Source of the DNA: Streptomyces seoulensis
GTDB taxonomy: Bacteria > Actinomycetota > Actinomycetes > Streptomycetales > Streptomycetaceae
Assembly (NCBI RefSeq): GCF_022846655.1
Contig: NZ_AP025667.1
Location: forward strand, 4,873,001 to 4,937,000
Direction of reading: 5' to 3'
Length of the DNA: 64,000 bases
Shown here one piece after another: positions 1 to 7,937 of the stretch. The notes under the pieces were generated by a model, which worked only from the letters and a program-made list of their open reading frames with translations, searched no databases and had not been told where the DNA came from. The position numbers and the translations under genes are program-made. Positions within the stretch are counted from its first letter, which is position 1; the number at the start of each line of letters is the position of its first letter.

Positions 1-299
1 CCAGCGCCTACGGCTCCCCGCGCATCCGCGTGGTAGGCGACTCGCTGATCGCGGGCGAGGCCCGGATCCCGGTGTCGGCGCTCGGCGCGGCCGAGGTGCT
101 GGACGCGGAGGAGGCCCGCGCCTGGCGCACGTACAAGGCCGACACCCGCGCGTTCCTGCTGCTGCGCGCCTACATCCCGACGGCGCTGCGGGTCGAGGTG
201 ACCGACCCGCAGGACCCGACGCCGTACCTGTACCTGTCGACGCGCGAGCCGGAGAAGCTGGCGGCGGCGATCGCGGGCGCCAAGGCCCCGGCCGCCTGA
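1..299 (+). CDS. DUF3093 family protein (3' end only)
   Basis: This is the C-terminal part of a gene that begins before the window. The frame is open from base 3 to the TGA at 297-299 and gives about 98 residues. The internal GTG at 30 is not the true start, because the similarity-like pattern continues upstream of it. The segment reads like the end of the actinobacterial DUF3093 family: a 'GEARIPVSALG' stretch, a 'DAEEAR' segment, then 'PTALRVEVTDP...YLYLSTREP'. DUF3093 proteins are small membrane-anchored proteins of unknown function often found near dut; the membrane part would lie outside this window. It converges on the next gene with a 14-bp gap. Family assignment is by recall of the motif pattern. 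Confidence 0.75.
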   Translation, partial: SAYGSPRIRVVGDSLIAGEARIPVSALGAAEVLDAEEARAWRTYKADTRAFLLLRAYIPTALRVEVTDPQDPTPYLYLSTREPEKLAAAIAGAKAPAA

Positions 300-313
300 G
301 CCACGCGGGGGCG

Positions 314-1243
314 TCAGCTCCCCGTGCCCTCCGGGTACCCGGCGATCCGCAGCGGGTCCTCGGGCTCCTCCAGCGGCGGCAGCTCGGGCAGCCTGTCCCA
401 CGGGACCTGGCTCTTGCGCAGGTCGGTGCGGATGCGTGCGGCGAGCTTTCTGGTGTCCCGGCGGTTCATGACCGCGCCCACGGCGGCGCCGACCATGAAC
501 GGCATGAGGTTGGGCAGATTGCGGACCATGCGCTTCATGATCTGCTGGCGCAGTTCGCGTTTCATCCGGCCGCCGAGGGCGACGTCGATGCTCGACGGCT
601 TCATCACGTCGATCCCGCGCTCCCCCGACCAGGAGGACAGGTACGCGGTGCTGCGGGTCTTGAGATTCCCCGGCGGGCGCAGGCCGTAGACCTCGTGGAG
701 TTCGGCGATGAGCTTCAGCTCGATCGCGGCGACCCCGGTGATCTCGGCGGCCAGCTCGGTGGGCATGGCCGGCGGTACGGGGAGCATGGCGGCCGCGCCG
801 ATCCCGGCGCCGACCGTGGACGTCCCGGTGGCCGCTCCGGACACCAGCTTGTCGGCGAGCTGCTCGGGCCCGAGGCCCGGGAACTGCCGGCGCAGGGTGG
901 CCAGGTCGCGTACGGGGACGCGCGGGGCGAGGTCGATGATCCGGTCGGCGAGGTAGGCGATTCCCGCGCGGGCGTGGGTGCCGCCTCTCCGGGTGCCTTC
1001 GCGGGCCAGCAACCGGGCGCGGTCGCGGATCGCGGCCGCCCGGCCCGGCGGTCGCGGCTCCGCGCGGCCGGGGGAATCCTCCGTCCTGGCCGTCGCGGAC
1101 CCGGGCGCCGGTTCGAGCGAGGCCCCCGCTGCGTCGGGGCCCCGCTCGTCGTCGTCACGCGTGCCGTGCGAGCCCTTGACGGGCCCTTTGTCCGCTCCCG
1201 GGAGATGGAAGCGGCGCTTCCGCGGAGGGGTCGAGCCAGTCAC
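314..1243 (-). CDS. conserved actinobacterial membrane-associated protein
   Basis: A 309-residue protein of unknown function. The first 80 residues are polar, low-complexity and charged. The rest holds a conserved-looking globular part: 'LATLRRQFPGLGPEQLADKLV', then a Gly/Ala-rich hydrophobic stretch, 'AAIELKLIAELHEVYGLRPPG', and a second short hydrophobic segment 'MPFMVGAAVGAVMNRRDTRKLA' near the end. The Gly-rich segment followed by an 'ELHEVYG' helix faintly resembles EcsC-type proteins, but I would not assign that. A GTG start at 1243 is preferred over more upstream candidates because it follows the stop of the DUF4193 gene by 13 bp and has an AGGGACGG sequence ahead of it. Probably cotranscribed with the gene at 1257-1553. 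Confidence 0.7.
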   Translation of the reverse strand: MTGSTPPRKRRFHLPGADKGPVKGSHGTRDDDERGPDAAGASLEPAPGSATARTEDSPGRAEPRPPGRAAAIRDRARLLAREGTRRGGTHARAGIAYLADRIIDLAPRVPVRDLATLRRQFPGLGPEQLADKLVSGAATGTSTVGAGIGAAAMLPVPPAMPTELAAEITGVAAIELKLIAELHEVYGLRPPGNLKTRSTAYLSSWSGERGIDVMKPSSIDVALGGRMKRELRQQIMKRMVRNLPNLMPFMVGAAVGAVMNRRDTRKLAARIRTDLRKSQVPWDRLPELPPLEEPEDPLRIAGYPEGTGS

Positions 1244-1256
1244 GGCCGACCCGTCC

Positions 1257-1553
1257 CTAGTCGCAGTCGCGGCAGATCGGCTGGCCGTTCTTCTCACGGG
1301 CCAACTGGCTGCGGTGGTGGACCAGGAAGCAGCTCATGCAGGTGAACTCGTCCTGCTGCTTGGGCAGCACGCGGACGGCCAGCTCCTCGTTGGAGAGGTC
1401 GGCTCCCGGGAGCTCGAGGCCCTCAGCGGCCTCGAACTCGTCGACGTCCACCGCGGAGGTGGACTTGTCGTTCCGGCGGGCCTTCAGCTCTTCGAGACTG
1501 TCCGAGTCGACGTCGTCGTCGGTCTTGCGTGGAGTGTCGTAATCGGTTGCCAT
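1257..1553 (-). CDS. DUF4193 zinc-ribbon protein
   Basis: A 98-residue acidic protein with a C-terminal zinc ribbon: a 'CMSC' pair near residue 71 and a 'CRDC' pair at the very end. The N-terminal half is rich in Asp and Glu. This matches the DUF4193 family, which is nearly universal in actinomycetes and has no established function; it probably binds zinc. The ATG at 1553 is chosen because it follows a GGGGAGAG ribosome-binding sequence, and the upstream in-frame extension has unusual codon use. Transcription would start in the 400-bp non-coding stretch upstream and run on into the gene at 314-1243. Confidence 0.85.
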   Translation of the reverse strand: MATDYDTPRKTDDDVDSDSLEELKARRNDKSTSAVDVDEFEAAEGLELPGADLSNEELAVRVLPKQQDEFTCMSCFLVHHRSQLAREKNGQPICRDCD

Positions 1554-1959
1554 GGGTCGCTCTCCCCCTCTGGGTGTCTGCGGTGTCTTCAGCGCACGTA
1601 ACGCGTGAGAGGCCGGACTTGTGCCCGACCTGAGGCGGAGATTTTGCCTCACATCAAGGTCTGTTACTCAATCGACACCCAACCCGGCCCCTCGTGAGTG
1701 ATCGGCTTGGATGGCGGTGTGGACCGTACACGGTCCGAATGCCGCACCTCAAAGGCGCCTCATCGTGTACTTCCCGTGATCAGGAGCCTTGAAAACCCGG
1801 ATTTTCCCGGCTTTACGGCCCCCTTCATGATCACAGTGAGTGCATGGCTGGAAATCCGCCCATGTGATTGATCACACAGGGAAAACCTCTTTCGGTGGTC
1901 GGAAAATTCCGCGCGAAGCGAACATCCTCCGCGAGTGTCGGGATCTGTGACAAGCACGG
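1554..1959. other. intergenic region with repeated TGATCA sites
   Basis: About 400 bp between the start of the DUF4193 gene and the stop of cutS, clearly more AT-rich than the flanking genes. It must carry the promoter of the DUF4193 gene and the end of the cutRS transcript. The visible structure is a set of three TGATCA-centred sites within 101 bp (1776-1782, 1828-1834 and 1863-1876). The last is a clean inverted repeat, TGTGAT-TG-ATCACA. No convincing gene is present; the short frames have poor codon use. Confidence 0.55.
1863..1876. promoter_or_regulatory. palindrome TGTGATTGATCACA
   Basis: A 14-bp inverted repeat with perfect 6-bp arms and a 2-bp centre, in the non-coding DNA between cutS and the DUF4193 gene. 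GTGATCA at 1776-1782 and TGATCAC at 1828-1834 repeat the core. It looks like an operator for a dimeric regulator. The arms recall a CRP half-site, but the 2-bp centre is too short for the usual CRP spacing, so the binding protein is unknown. Confidence 0.4.
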
Positions 1960-3249
1960 TCACAACGGCAGCGTCACGCGCATCACCAGACCGCCCCCCT
2001 CGCGCGGGACGGCCGCGATGTGGCCGCCGTGCGCACGGGCCACGGACCGGACGATGGACAGGCCGAGCCCGACCCCCTTGTCGCTCCCCGTACGCTCCGT
2101 ACGCAGCCGCCTGAAGGGCTCGAAGAGGTTGTCGATCTCGTAGGCGGGCACCACGGGACCGGTGTTCGAGACGGTCAGCACCGCGCGGCCGTGCTCGACC
2201 GCCGTGTCGACCTCCACCCAGCCGCTCTCCGGCGCCTCATCGTCGCCCTTGCCGGCAGCCCCCTCCTCGGGAGCCACGTTGTAGCGCACCGCGTTCTGCA
2301 CGAGGTTGAGCGCGATGCGCTCCAGCAGCACCCCGTTGCCCCGCACCACGGCGGGCTCCAGACCACTGCGGATCTCCACGCTCCTGGCCTCGGCCTCGGC
2401 GCGCACCTGATCGATGGCCTGCCCGGCCACCTCGGCCAGGTCCACCGGACCCCGCTCGACGATCTGGTTGTCGCTGCGGGCGAGCAGCAGCAGGCCCTCC
2501 ACCAGTTGCTCACTGCGCTCGTTGGTGGCCAGCAGCGTCTTGCCGAGCTGCTGGAGCTCCACCGGGGCGTTCGGGTCCGAGAGGTGGACCTCCAGCAGGG
2601 TGCGGTTGATCGCCAGCGGGGTGCGCAGCTCGTGGGAGGCGTTGCCGACGAAGCGCTGCTGGGCGGTGAAGGCCCGCTGGAGCCGCTCCAGCATGTCGTC
2701 GAAGGTGTCCGCCAGCTCCTTCAGCTCGTCGTCCGGGCCGTCCAGCTCGATCCGGCGGGACAGGTCGGACCCGGCCACCTGACGGGCGGTGCGGGTGATC
2801 CGGCCCAGCGGGGAGAGCACCCGGCCCGCCATCGCGTAGCCGAACGCGAAGGCGATCACCGCGAGGCCCAGCAGGGCCAGCAGCGAGCGGCTGAGCAGGT
2901 TGTCCAGGGCGACCTGGCGCTGGTGGTCGACGCACTGGCTGATCGCGGTGTTGAAGTCCTGGAGCGAGAGGCTGGTGGTGTTGTTGATCGCCGGGCAGTT
3001 GCTGCTGGAGACCCGGAGGTCCTGATAGCCGACGATCTTGAACAGCGGCTGGTTGCCGGTGCTGATCGCCTGCGCGGCCAGCAGGTAGATGATCGACAGC
3101 AGCAGGATGCCCGCGATCAGGAACATGCCGCCGTACAGCAGCGTGAGGCGTATCCGGATGGTCGGGCGCAGCCAGGGGAAGGGCGGCTGCGGCCGGGGGT
3201 CCCAGGTGGGCTTCGGGGGCGCCTGGGGCGGCGCGGGTGTGGCGGCCAC
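1960..3249 (-). CDS. cutS: CutS sensor histidine kinase
   Basis: A 429-residue membrane sensor kinase partnered with the regulator encoded just upstream. The order is a Pro-rich cytoplasmic N-terminus (1-30), TM1 about 36-60, an extracytoplasmic loop of about 60 residues, TM2 about 122-142, a HAMP linker, the HisKA motif 'SHELRTP' with phospho-acceptor His206, an N box 'LVQNAVRYN' (316-324), and G boxes ending in 'GVGLGLSIV' (392-400). The loop contains exactly two cysteines, Cys85 and Cys106. Published work that I recall on Streptomyces CutS links such a cysteine pair to sensing the extracellular redox or copper state; the sequence alone shows only that the pair is present. The GTG start lies 6 bp after the cutR stop, so the two genes form an operon. 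Confidence 0.88.
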   Translation of the reverse strand: MAATPAPPQAPPKPTWDPRPQPPFPWLRPTIRIRLTLLYGGMFLIAGILLLSIIYLLAAQAISTGNQPLFKIVGYQDLRVSSSNCPAINNTTSLSLQDFNTAISQCVDHQRQVALDNLLSRSLLALLGLAVIAFAFGYAMAGRVLSPLGRITRTARQVAGSDLSRRIELDGPDDELKELADTFDDMLERLQRAFTAQQRFVGNASHELRTPLAINRTLLEVHLSDPNAPVELQQLGKTLLATNERSEQLVEGLLLLARSDNQIVERGPVDLAEVAGQAIDQVRAEAEARSVEIRSGLEPAVVRGNGVLLERIALNLVQNAVRYNVAPEEGAAGKGDDEAPESGWVEVDTAVEHGRAVLTVSNTGPVVPAYEIDNLFEPFRRLRTERTGSDKGVGLGLSIVRSVARAHGGHIAAVPREGGGLVMRVTLPL

Positions 3250-3255
3250 GGCGGA

Positions 3256-3909
3256 TCAGATCCGGTAGCCGGAGCCGGGGACGGTCACGATCACCGGGGG
3301 CTCGCCGAGTTTGCGGCGGAGCGTCATCACCGTCACCCGCACCACGTTGGTGAAGGGGTCGGTGTTCTCGTCCCACGCCTTCTCCAGCAGTTGCTCCGCC
3401 GAGACGACCGCGCCCTCGCTGCGCATCAGCACCTCCAGCACCGCGAACTCCTTGGGCGCGAGCTGGACCTCCTTGCCGTCGCGGAAGACCTCGCGGCGGT
3501 TGGGGTCGAGCTTGATGCCGGCCCGCTCCAGGACCGGGGGCAGGGGGACGCTGGTGCGGCGGCCGAGCGCGCGCACGCGCGCGATCAGCTCGCTGAAGGC
3601 GAAGGGCTTGGGCAGGTAGTCGTCCGCGCCGATCTCCAGCCCCTCGACGCGGTCGCTGACGTCACCGGAGGCGGTGAGCATGAGCACGCGCGTGGGCATC
3701 CCCAGCTCCACGATGCGGCGGCAGACGTCGTCGCCGTGCACGAGCGGGAGGTCGCGGTCGAGGACGACCACGTCGTAGTCGTTGACGCCGATGCGCTCCA
3801 GGGCGGCCGCACCGTCGTACACGACGTCGACGGCCATGGCCTCCCGGCGCAGTCCGGTGGCCACCGCATCGGCGAGCAACTGCTCGTCCTCGACGACGAG
3901 TACACGCAC
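3256..3909 (-). CDS. cutR: CutR response regulator
   Basis: A 217-residue OmpR/PhoB-type response regulator. The receiver domain (1-115) has the acidic pair at Glu7-Asp8, phospho-acceptor Asp51, Thr78 and Lys100. The C-terminal winged helix (about 125-217) ends with the typical 'NVVRVTVMTLRRKLG...GSGYRI'. It is cotranscribed with cutS, 6 bp downstream. The CutRS pair was first named in S. lividans for effects on secondary metabolism (recalled); its conserved place beside suhB and hemH supports the identification. The target promoter is not evident from this window. Confidence 0.88.
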   Translation of the reverse strand: MRVLVVEDEQLLADAVATGLRREAMAVDVVYDGAAALERIGVNDYDVVVLDRDLPLVHGDDVCRRIVELGMPTRVLMLTASGDVSDRVEGLEIGADDYLPKPFAFSELIARVRALGRRTSVPLPPVLERAGIKLDPNRREVFRDGKEVQLAPKEFAVLEVLMRSEGAVVSAEQLLEKAWDENTDPFTNVVRVTVMTLRRKLGEPPVIVTVPGSGYRI

Positions 3910-4323
3910 GTCGCTAGTCCTTCCTGAAGTCCACCCGCGTGAGCCGCGCCGGGGCGCGGGCGGGCGGAGCCGTCCGTGGGATCGTGGCCTCCATCCTGCC
4001 CTTTTCGGCCATAAGTCGGCTGTAAGCCGGGTGCGGGGCCGCAGGGCCGGGGGTGGCGGGACGAGAATGCCGGAATTTCTCCCGTCGGTGAGGTTTCCCC
4101 GACTTGGCGCGCGGGGAGGACGGCTTTACACCCCGCGATCACGCTCTGCATGTGCCGCAGCACCATGCGGTACTCCGCGATCACTCCGCGGAGCGGGCGC
4201 GGATGTCCGGCACCGCCGCCGCCCAGCAGGGCAGCGCTGGGCACCCGCGGCGATGATCGCCCCTTCCTTGAAAACAGGCACACCCGTGCCACCGACCCAC
4301 GACCCAGGACGAGGGGGCGCAGC
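3910..4323. other. divergent promoter region cutR / small protein
   Basis: A 414-bp non-coding region between the divergent cutR gene and the 57-residue gene at 4324. It should contain both promoters. I see no operator, riboswitch or hairpin strong enough to name. Open frames across it have poor third-position GC and no ribosome-binding site. Confidence 0.5.
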
Positions 4324-4497
4324 ATGGACGCTTTCACCACGGGACTTCTGCAGCGCATAAAAGCGACCGAGTCCGACCTGACGCGGGCTCGTGACGAGGG
4401 GGACGACTTCCTCGTCGAGGTGGAGCAGGGCGAGCTGGACGACCTGCGCCGCCTCGCGGCCGAGCACGGCGTGGAGGTCGGCGTCACCCACGCCTGA
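4324..4497 (+). CDS. small conserved acidic protein (57 aa)
   Basis: A 57-residue acidic protein, mostly predicted helix: 'LLQRIKATESDLTRARDEGDDFLVEVEQGELDDLRRLAAEHGV'. The ATG at 4324 follows a GAGGGGGC ribosome-binding sequence. Codon use has strong third-position GC, which supports real coding. I recognise it as a small protein commonly seen between cutR and suhB in streptomycetes, without known function. No cysteine pair, signal peptide or membrane segment is present. It converges on suhB with a 74-bp gap. Confidence 0.75.
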   Translation: MDAFTTGLLQRIKATESDLTRARDEGDDFLVEVEQGELDDLRRLAAEHGVEVGVTHA

Positions 4498-4571
4498 CCG
4501 GCCCGGAGACATCCGCGGGACCCCGGCACGCCCGTGCCCAGGGTCCCGCTTCGGTCATGTGCGCGGCGCGG

Positions 4572-5387
4572 TCAGTCCTGCCAGGCCCCGAAGTCCCCCA
4601 GCAGCCGCTGGAGGGGCTCGAAGACGCTCGGCGTGGCCGCGAGTGTCAGCTCGCCCGAGGGGCGCTCTCCGGGCCGCCCACCGGTCACGGCGCCCGCTTC
4701 CCGCGCGATGAGGTCCCCCGCGGCCACGTCCCACGGGTTGAGTCCGCGCTCGTAGTACCCGTCGAGGCGGCCGCAGGCCAGGTCGCACAGGTCGATCGCC
4801 GCCGAGCCGCCGCGCCGGATGTCCCGGACCAGCGGGATCAGGCGGGCCGCGATCGCGGCCTGGCGGGCACGGACCTCGGTGACGTAGTTGAAGCCGGTCG
4901 AGACCAGTGCCTGGTCCAGCGGGGCCGGCGGACGGCAGGCCAGCGGGCGCTCACCCTCCCCCGCGCCGGTGGCCCAGGCCCCGCCCCCGAGCACGGCCTG
5001 GTAGGTCTCGCCGCGCATCGGGGCCGCGACCACACCGGCGACGGTCTCCCCGTCCACCTCGGCCGCGATGGACACCGCCCAGGTGGGCAGCCCGTACAGG
5101 TAGTTGACCGTGCCGTCGAGCGGGTCGATCACCCAGCGCACCCCGCTGGTGCCCTCGGCGCTGGCGCCCTCCTCGCCGAGGAACCCGTCCTCGGGGCGGC
5201 GGCCGGAGATCAGGTCGACGATCAGCTTCTCGGCGGCGAGGTCCATCTCGGTGACCACGTCGACCGGGCTGGACTTGGTCGCGGCCACCGCGAGGTCGGC
5301 CGGGCGGCCGTCGCGCAGCAGCGCGCCCGCCTCACGGGCGGCCTGCTGGGCGATCCGGAGCAGTTCGGAGTGGAGGGGGTCGGTCAC
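4572..5387 (-). CDS. suhB: inositol monophosphatase family protein
   Basis: A 271-residue Mg-dependent phosphatase of the IMPase/FBPase superfamily. All metal-binding motifs are present: 'GEEGAS' with Glu72-Glu73, 'WVIDPLDGT' with Asp88, Asp91 and the following Gly-Thr, and 'NPWDVAAG' with Asp220. The family hydrolyses inositol 1-phosphate and related sugar phosphates; in actinomycetes it may supply inositol for phosphoinositides and mycothiol. The GTG at 5387 is chosen because it lies 8 bp after the hemH stop with a GAGGAG sequence ahead of it; a longer frame continues upstream but overlaps hemH. Cotranscription with hemH is likely. Substrate preference cannot be read from the sequence. Confidence 0.85.
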   Translation of the reverse strand: MTDPLHSELLRIAQQAAREAGALLRDGRPADLAVAATKSSPVDVVTEMDLAAEKLIVDLISGRRPEDGFLGEEGASAEGTSGVRWVIDPLDGTVNYLYGLPTWAVSIAAEVDGETVAGVVAAPMRGETYQAVLGGGAWATGAGEGERPLACRPPAPLDQALVSTGFNYVTEVRARQAAIAARLIPLVRDIRRGGSAAIDLCDLACGRLDGYYERGLNPWDVAAGDLIAREAGAVTGGRPGERPSGELTLAATPSVFEPLQRLLGDFGAWQD

Positions 5388-5395
5388 GGGTCTCC

Positions 5396-6523
5396 TCAGG
5401 CGTAGGGGCTGTCGGCGCCCGCGGCGGCCGGGCGCGGGGCCCGCGCCGGGCAGCAGCCGACCGGACACAGGTCGTGGCTCGCGCCGAGCGCGCCCAGGAA
5501 GCACGGCGTGACGGCCTCGCCGCGCTCGGTGCCGGCGCGCTCCACGACGAGGTCGCGGACGGCGGCCGCGAAGCGGGGGTCGGCGCCCACGGTGGCCGAG
5601 CGGCGCACCGGCAGGCCCAGCTCCGCCGCCCTGGCCGTGGCCTCGGTGTCGAGGTCGTAGAGGACCTCCATGTGGTCGGAGACGAACCCGATGGGCGCCA
5701 TGACCACGGCCGGGACCCCGGCGGCGTGCCGCTCCTCGAGGTGGTCGCAGATGTCCGGCTCCAGCCAGGGGATGTGCGGGGCGCCGGAGCGGGACTGGTA
5801 GACGAGCTGCCAGGGGTGGTCGACGCCGGTCCGCTCCCGGACGGCGTCGGCGATCAGCCGGGCCACCTCCAGGTGCTGGGCGACGTAGGCGCCGCCGTCC
5901 CCGTGGTCCTCGACCGGGCCGGAGGTGTCGGCCGCGGCGGTCGGGATGGAGTGGGTGGTGAAGGCGATGTGGGCGCCGTCGCGGACCTCCTCGGGGAGGT
6001 CGGCGAGCGAGCGCAGCACACCGTCGACCATGGGCTCGACGAAGCCCGGGTGGTTGAAGTAGTGCCGCAGCTTGTCGACCTCCGGGGGCGTCAGGCCCTC
6101 GGCCCGGAGCGTCCCGAGCGCGTCGGCCAGGTTCTCCCGGTACTGGCGGCATCCCGAGTAGGAGGCGTAGGCGCTGGTGGCGAGGACCAGGACGCGGCGG
6201 CGGCCGTCGGCGGTCATCTCGCGCAGGGTGTCGGTGAGGTACGGCTGCCAGTTGCGGTTGCCCCAGTAGACCGGCAGGTCCAGCCCGTGGTCGGCGAAGT
6301 CCTTGCGCAGGGCGTCCAGCAGGGCGCGGTTCTGCTCGTTGATCGGGCTGACCCCGCCGAACAGGAAGTAGTGCTGCCCGACCTCCTTGAGGCGTTCCTT
6401 GGGGATCCCGCGGCCGCGGGTCACGTTCTCCAGGAACGGGACCACGTCGTCCGGCCCTTCGGGACCGCCGAAGGAGAGCAGGAGGAGGGCGTCATAGGGG
6501 GCGGCATCGAGCTCGTCTGGCAT
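5396..6523 (-). CDS. hemH: ferrochelatase (coproporphyrin type)
   Basis: A 375-residue ferrochelatase that inserts Fe(II) into the porphyrin ring. Catalytic His191 lies in 'FTTHSIP' and the conserved acidic residue Glu286 in '[14 protein letters not shown]'. Actinobacterial enzymes of this family act on coproporphyrin III rather than protoporphyrin IX (established for the family, where the name cpfC is also used). Cysteines at 125, 341, 353, 357 and 358 fit the [2Fe-2S] cluster known in mycobacterial and other actinobacterial ferrochelatases. The gene probably heads a short operon with the phosphatase gene 8 bp downstream. A partial iron-box-like palindrome lies about 105 bp upstream of the start. 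Confidence 0.9.
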   Translation of the reverse strand: MPDELDAAPYDALLLLSFGGPEGPDDVVPFLENVTRGRGIPKERLKEVGQHYFLFGGVSPINEQNRALLDALRKDFADHGLDLPVYWGNRNWQPYLTDTLREMTADGRRRVLVLATSAYASYSGCRQYRENLADALGTLRAEGLTPPEVDKLRHYFNHPGFVEPMVDGVLRSLADLPEEVRDGAHIAFTTHSIPTAAADTSGPVEDHGDGGAYVAQHLEVARLIADAVRERTGVDHPWQLVYQSRSGAPHIPWLEPDICDHLEERHAAGVPAVVMAPIGFVSDHMEVLYDLDTEATARAAELGLPVRRSATVGADPRFAAAVRDLVVERAGTERGEAVTPCFLGALGASHDLCPVGCCPARAPRPAAAGADSPYA

Positions 6524-6626
6524 GACTCGATCCTGCCACCCGGCACCGACAGGGGTGAAACGGCACGGGGGTACGCCGGAAAAGGAGGTTTATGCGGTGG
6601 TTCACCCGATGCGACGGGCGGCTGCA

Positions 6627-6641
6627 TTAGGGTCACCTAAC
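6627..6641. promoter_or_regulatory. partial iron-box-like palindrome
   Basis: TTAGG-GTCA-CCTAA, with perfect 5-bp arms, in the divergent region between hemH and the MFS gene. The arms are those of a DmdR/IdeR iron box, but the spacer is 4 bp instead of 9, and only about 11 of 19 positions fit the full consensus. It could be a degenerate iron-box site controlling either gene, or the operator of a different regulator. Confidence 0.35.
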
Positions 6642-6698
6642 TCGTAAGCTGTATCCACCTTCTTCGCGCCTTACCGAGCAGTCCAGACGGAGTCCCGC

Positions 6699-7937
6699 GT
6701 GCCCAGCCCCTATCGCGCCCTGTTCACCGAACCGGGTACCAAGAGCTTCTCCGCCGCGGGTCTCGTCGGCCGGATGCCGCTGTCGATGATGGGCATCGGC
6801 GTGGTCACGATGATCTCCCAGCTCACCGGGCGCTACGGCCTCGCGGGCGCGCTCTCGGCCACCATGGCGCTCTCCGCCGCCGTGCTCGGACCGCAGATCT
6901 CCCGGCTGGTGGACCGGCACGGCCAGCGCCGGGTGCTGCGCCCCGCGACCCTGGTGGCGCTCGCCGCGGCCGCCGGGCTGCTGCTGGCCGCGCACTTCGG
7001 ATGGCCGGACTGGACGCTGTTCGCCTTCGCGGCCGGCGTCGGCGCGGTGCCCAGCCTGGGCGCGATGATCCGGTCCCGCTGGGCCGCGCTGTACGGCGGC
7101 GACCCGAGGCTGCACACGGCCTACTCCTTCGAGTCGGTCGTCGACGAGGTCTGCTTCATCTTCGGGCCGATCCTCTCCATCGGCCTGTCCACGGCCTGGT
7201 TCCCGGAGGCGGGCCCGCTGCTCGCGGCCTGCTGCCTGGCCGTGGGCGTGTTCTGGCTGACCGCCCAGCGGGCCACCGAGCCGGTGCCGCACTCGCGCGA
7301 GCAGCACGGCACGGGCAGCGCGCTGCGCTCCCCCGGACTCCAGGTGCTGGTGGCGACGTTCGTGGCCACGGGCACGATCTTCGGCGCGATCGACGTGGTC
7401 ACCGTCGCCTTCGCCGACGAGCGCGGCCACAAGGGCGCGGCCAGCGTGGTCCTCGCGCTCTACGCGGCGGGGTCCTGCCTCGCGGGCGTGGTCTTCGGGC
7501 TGCTGCGCTTCTCCGGTCCGCCGCAGCGCCGTTGGCTGCTGGGCGTGGGCGCGATGGCCATGAGTATGATCCCACTCCTACTGGTCGGAAACCTGGCGCT
7601 TCTGGCCGCGGCACTGTTCGTTGCGGGGCTGTCCATCGCACCGACGATGATCACGACGATGTCCCTCATCGAGAAGCACGTACCTCGCGCGAACCTCACC
7701 GAGGGCATGACCTGGGTGGGCACCGGCCTGGCGGTCGGGGTCGCGCTCGGCTCCGCCATGGCGGGCTGGGTGATCGACGCGGCCGACGCGCGCGCCGGGT
7801 ACTGGGTCCCGGCGGTCGCCGGGGCGGCCGCGGTCGTGGGCGGTTTCCTCGGGTACCGCCGGCTGCACAGGCCGGTCACGGGGCGGGGAGGCACCGTTGA
7901 GCAGCACGGCGAGCGGGAAGCACGGAACGTGGCGTAA
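6699..7937 (+). CDS. MFS transporter
   Basis: A 412-residue major facilitator superfamily protein with about 12 hydrophobic segments. The loop-2 pattern 'RLVDRHGQRRVLRPA' fits the MFS motif between TM2 and TM3. The GTG start at 6699 follows GGAG by 6 bp. The substrate is not identifiable. The coding sequence runs 41 bp into the next gene, so the two are probably translationally coupled and cotranscribed. The divergent hemH promoter region lies upstream. Confidence 0.8.
   Translation: MPSPYRALFTEPGTKSFSAAGLVGRMPLSMMGIGVVTMISQLTGRYGLAGALSATMALSAAVLGPQISRLVDRHGQRRVLRPATLVALAAAAGLLLAAHFGWPDWTLFAFAAGVGAVPSLGAMIRSRWAALYGGDPRLHTAYSFESVVDEVCFIFGPILSIGLSTAWFPEAGPLLAACCLAVGVFWLTAQRATEPVPHSREQHGTGSALRSPGLQVLVATFVATGTIFGAIDVVTVAFADERGHKGAASVVLALYAAGSCLAGVVFGLLRFSGPPQRRWLLGVGAMAMSMIPLLLVGNLALLAAALFVAGLSIAPTMITTMSLIEKHVPRANLTEGMTWVGTGLAVGVALGSAMAGWVIDAADARAGYWVPAVAGAAAVVGGFLGYRRLHRPVTGRGGTVEQHGEREARNVA

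Noticed and set aside
1863..1876. CRP binding site
   Set aside because: Half-sites look right but the spacer is 2 bp rather than 6, and it does not fit the S. coelicolor Crp pattern, so it is kept only as an unassigned palindrome.
1760..1963. 67-residue frame between cutS and DUF4193
   Set aside because: AT-rich codons, no ribosome-binding site, and it covers the TGATCA sites, which look regulatory.
2020..3927. 635-residue open frame on the plus strand opposite cutRS
   Set aside because: It is antisense to two clear genes, has no ribosome-binding site, and is of low complexity (Arg, Gly, Val, His-rich). Long antisense frames are normal in GC-rich DNA.
5388..6152. N-terminal extension of the inositol-monophosphatase gene
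   Set aside because: It overlaps hemH in another frame and is Arg/Pro/Gly-rich; a GTG with GAGGAG lies just after the hemH stop.
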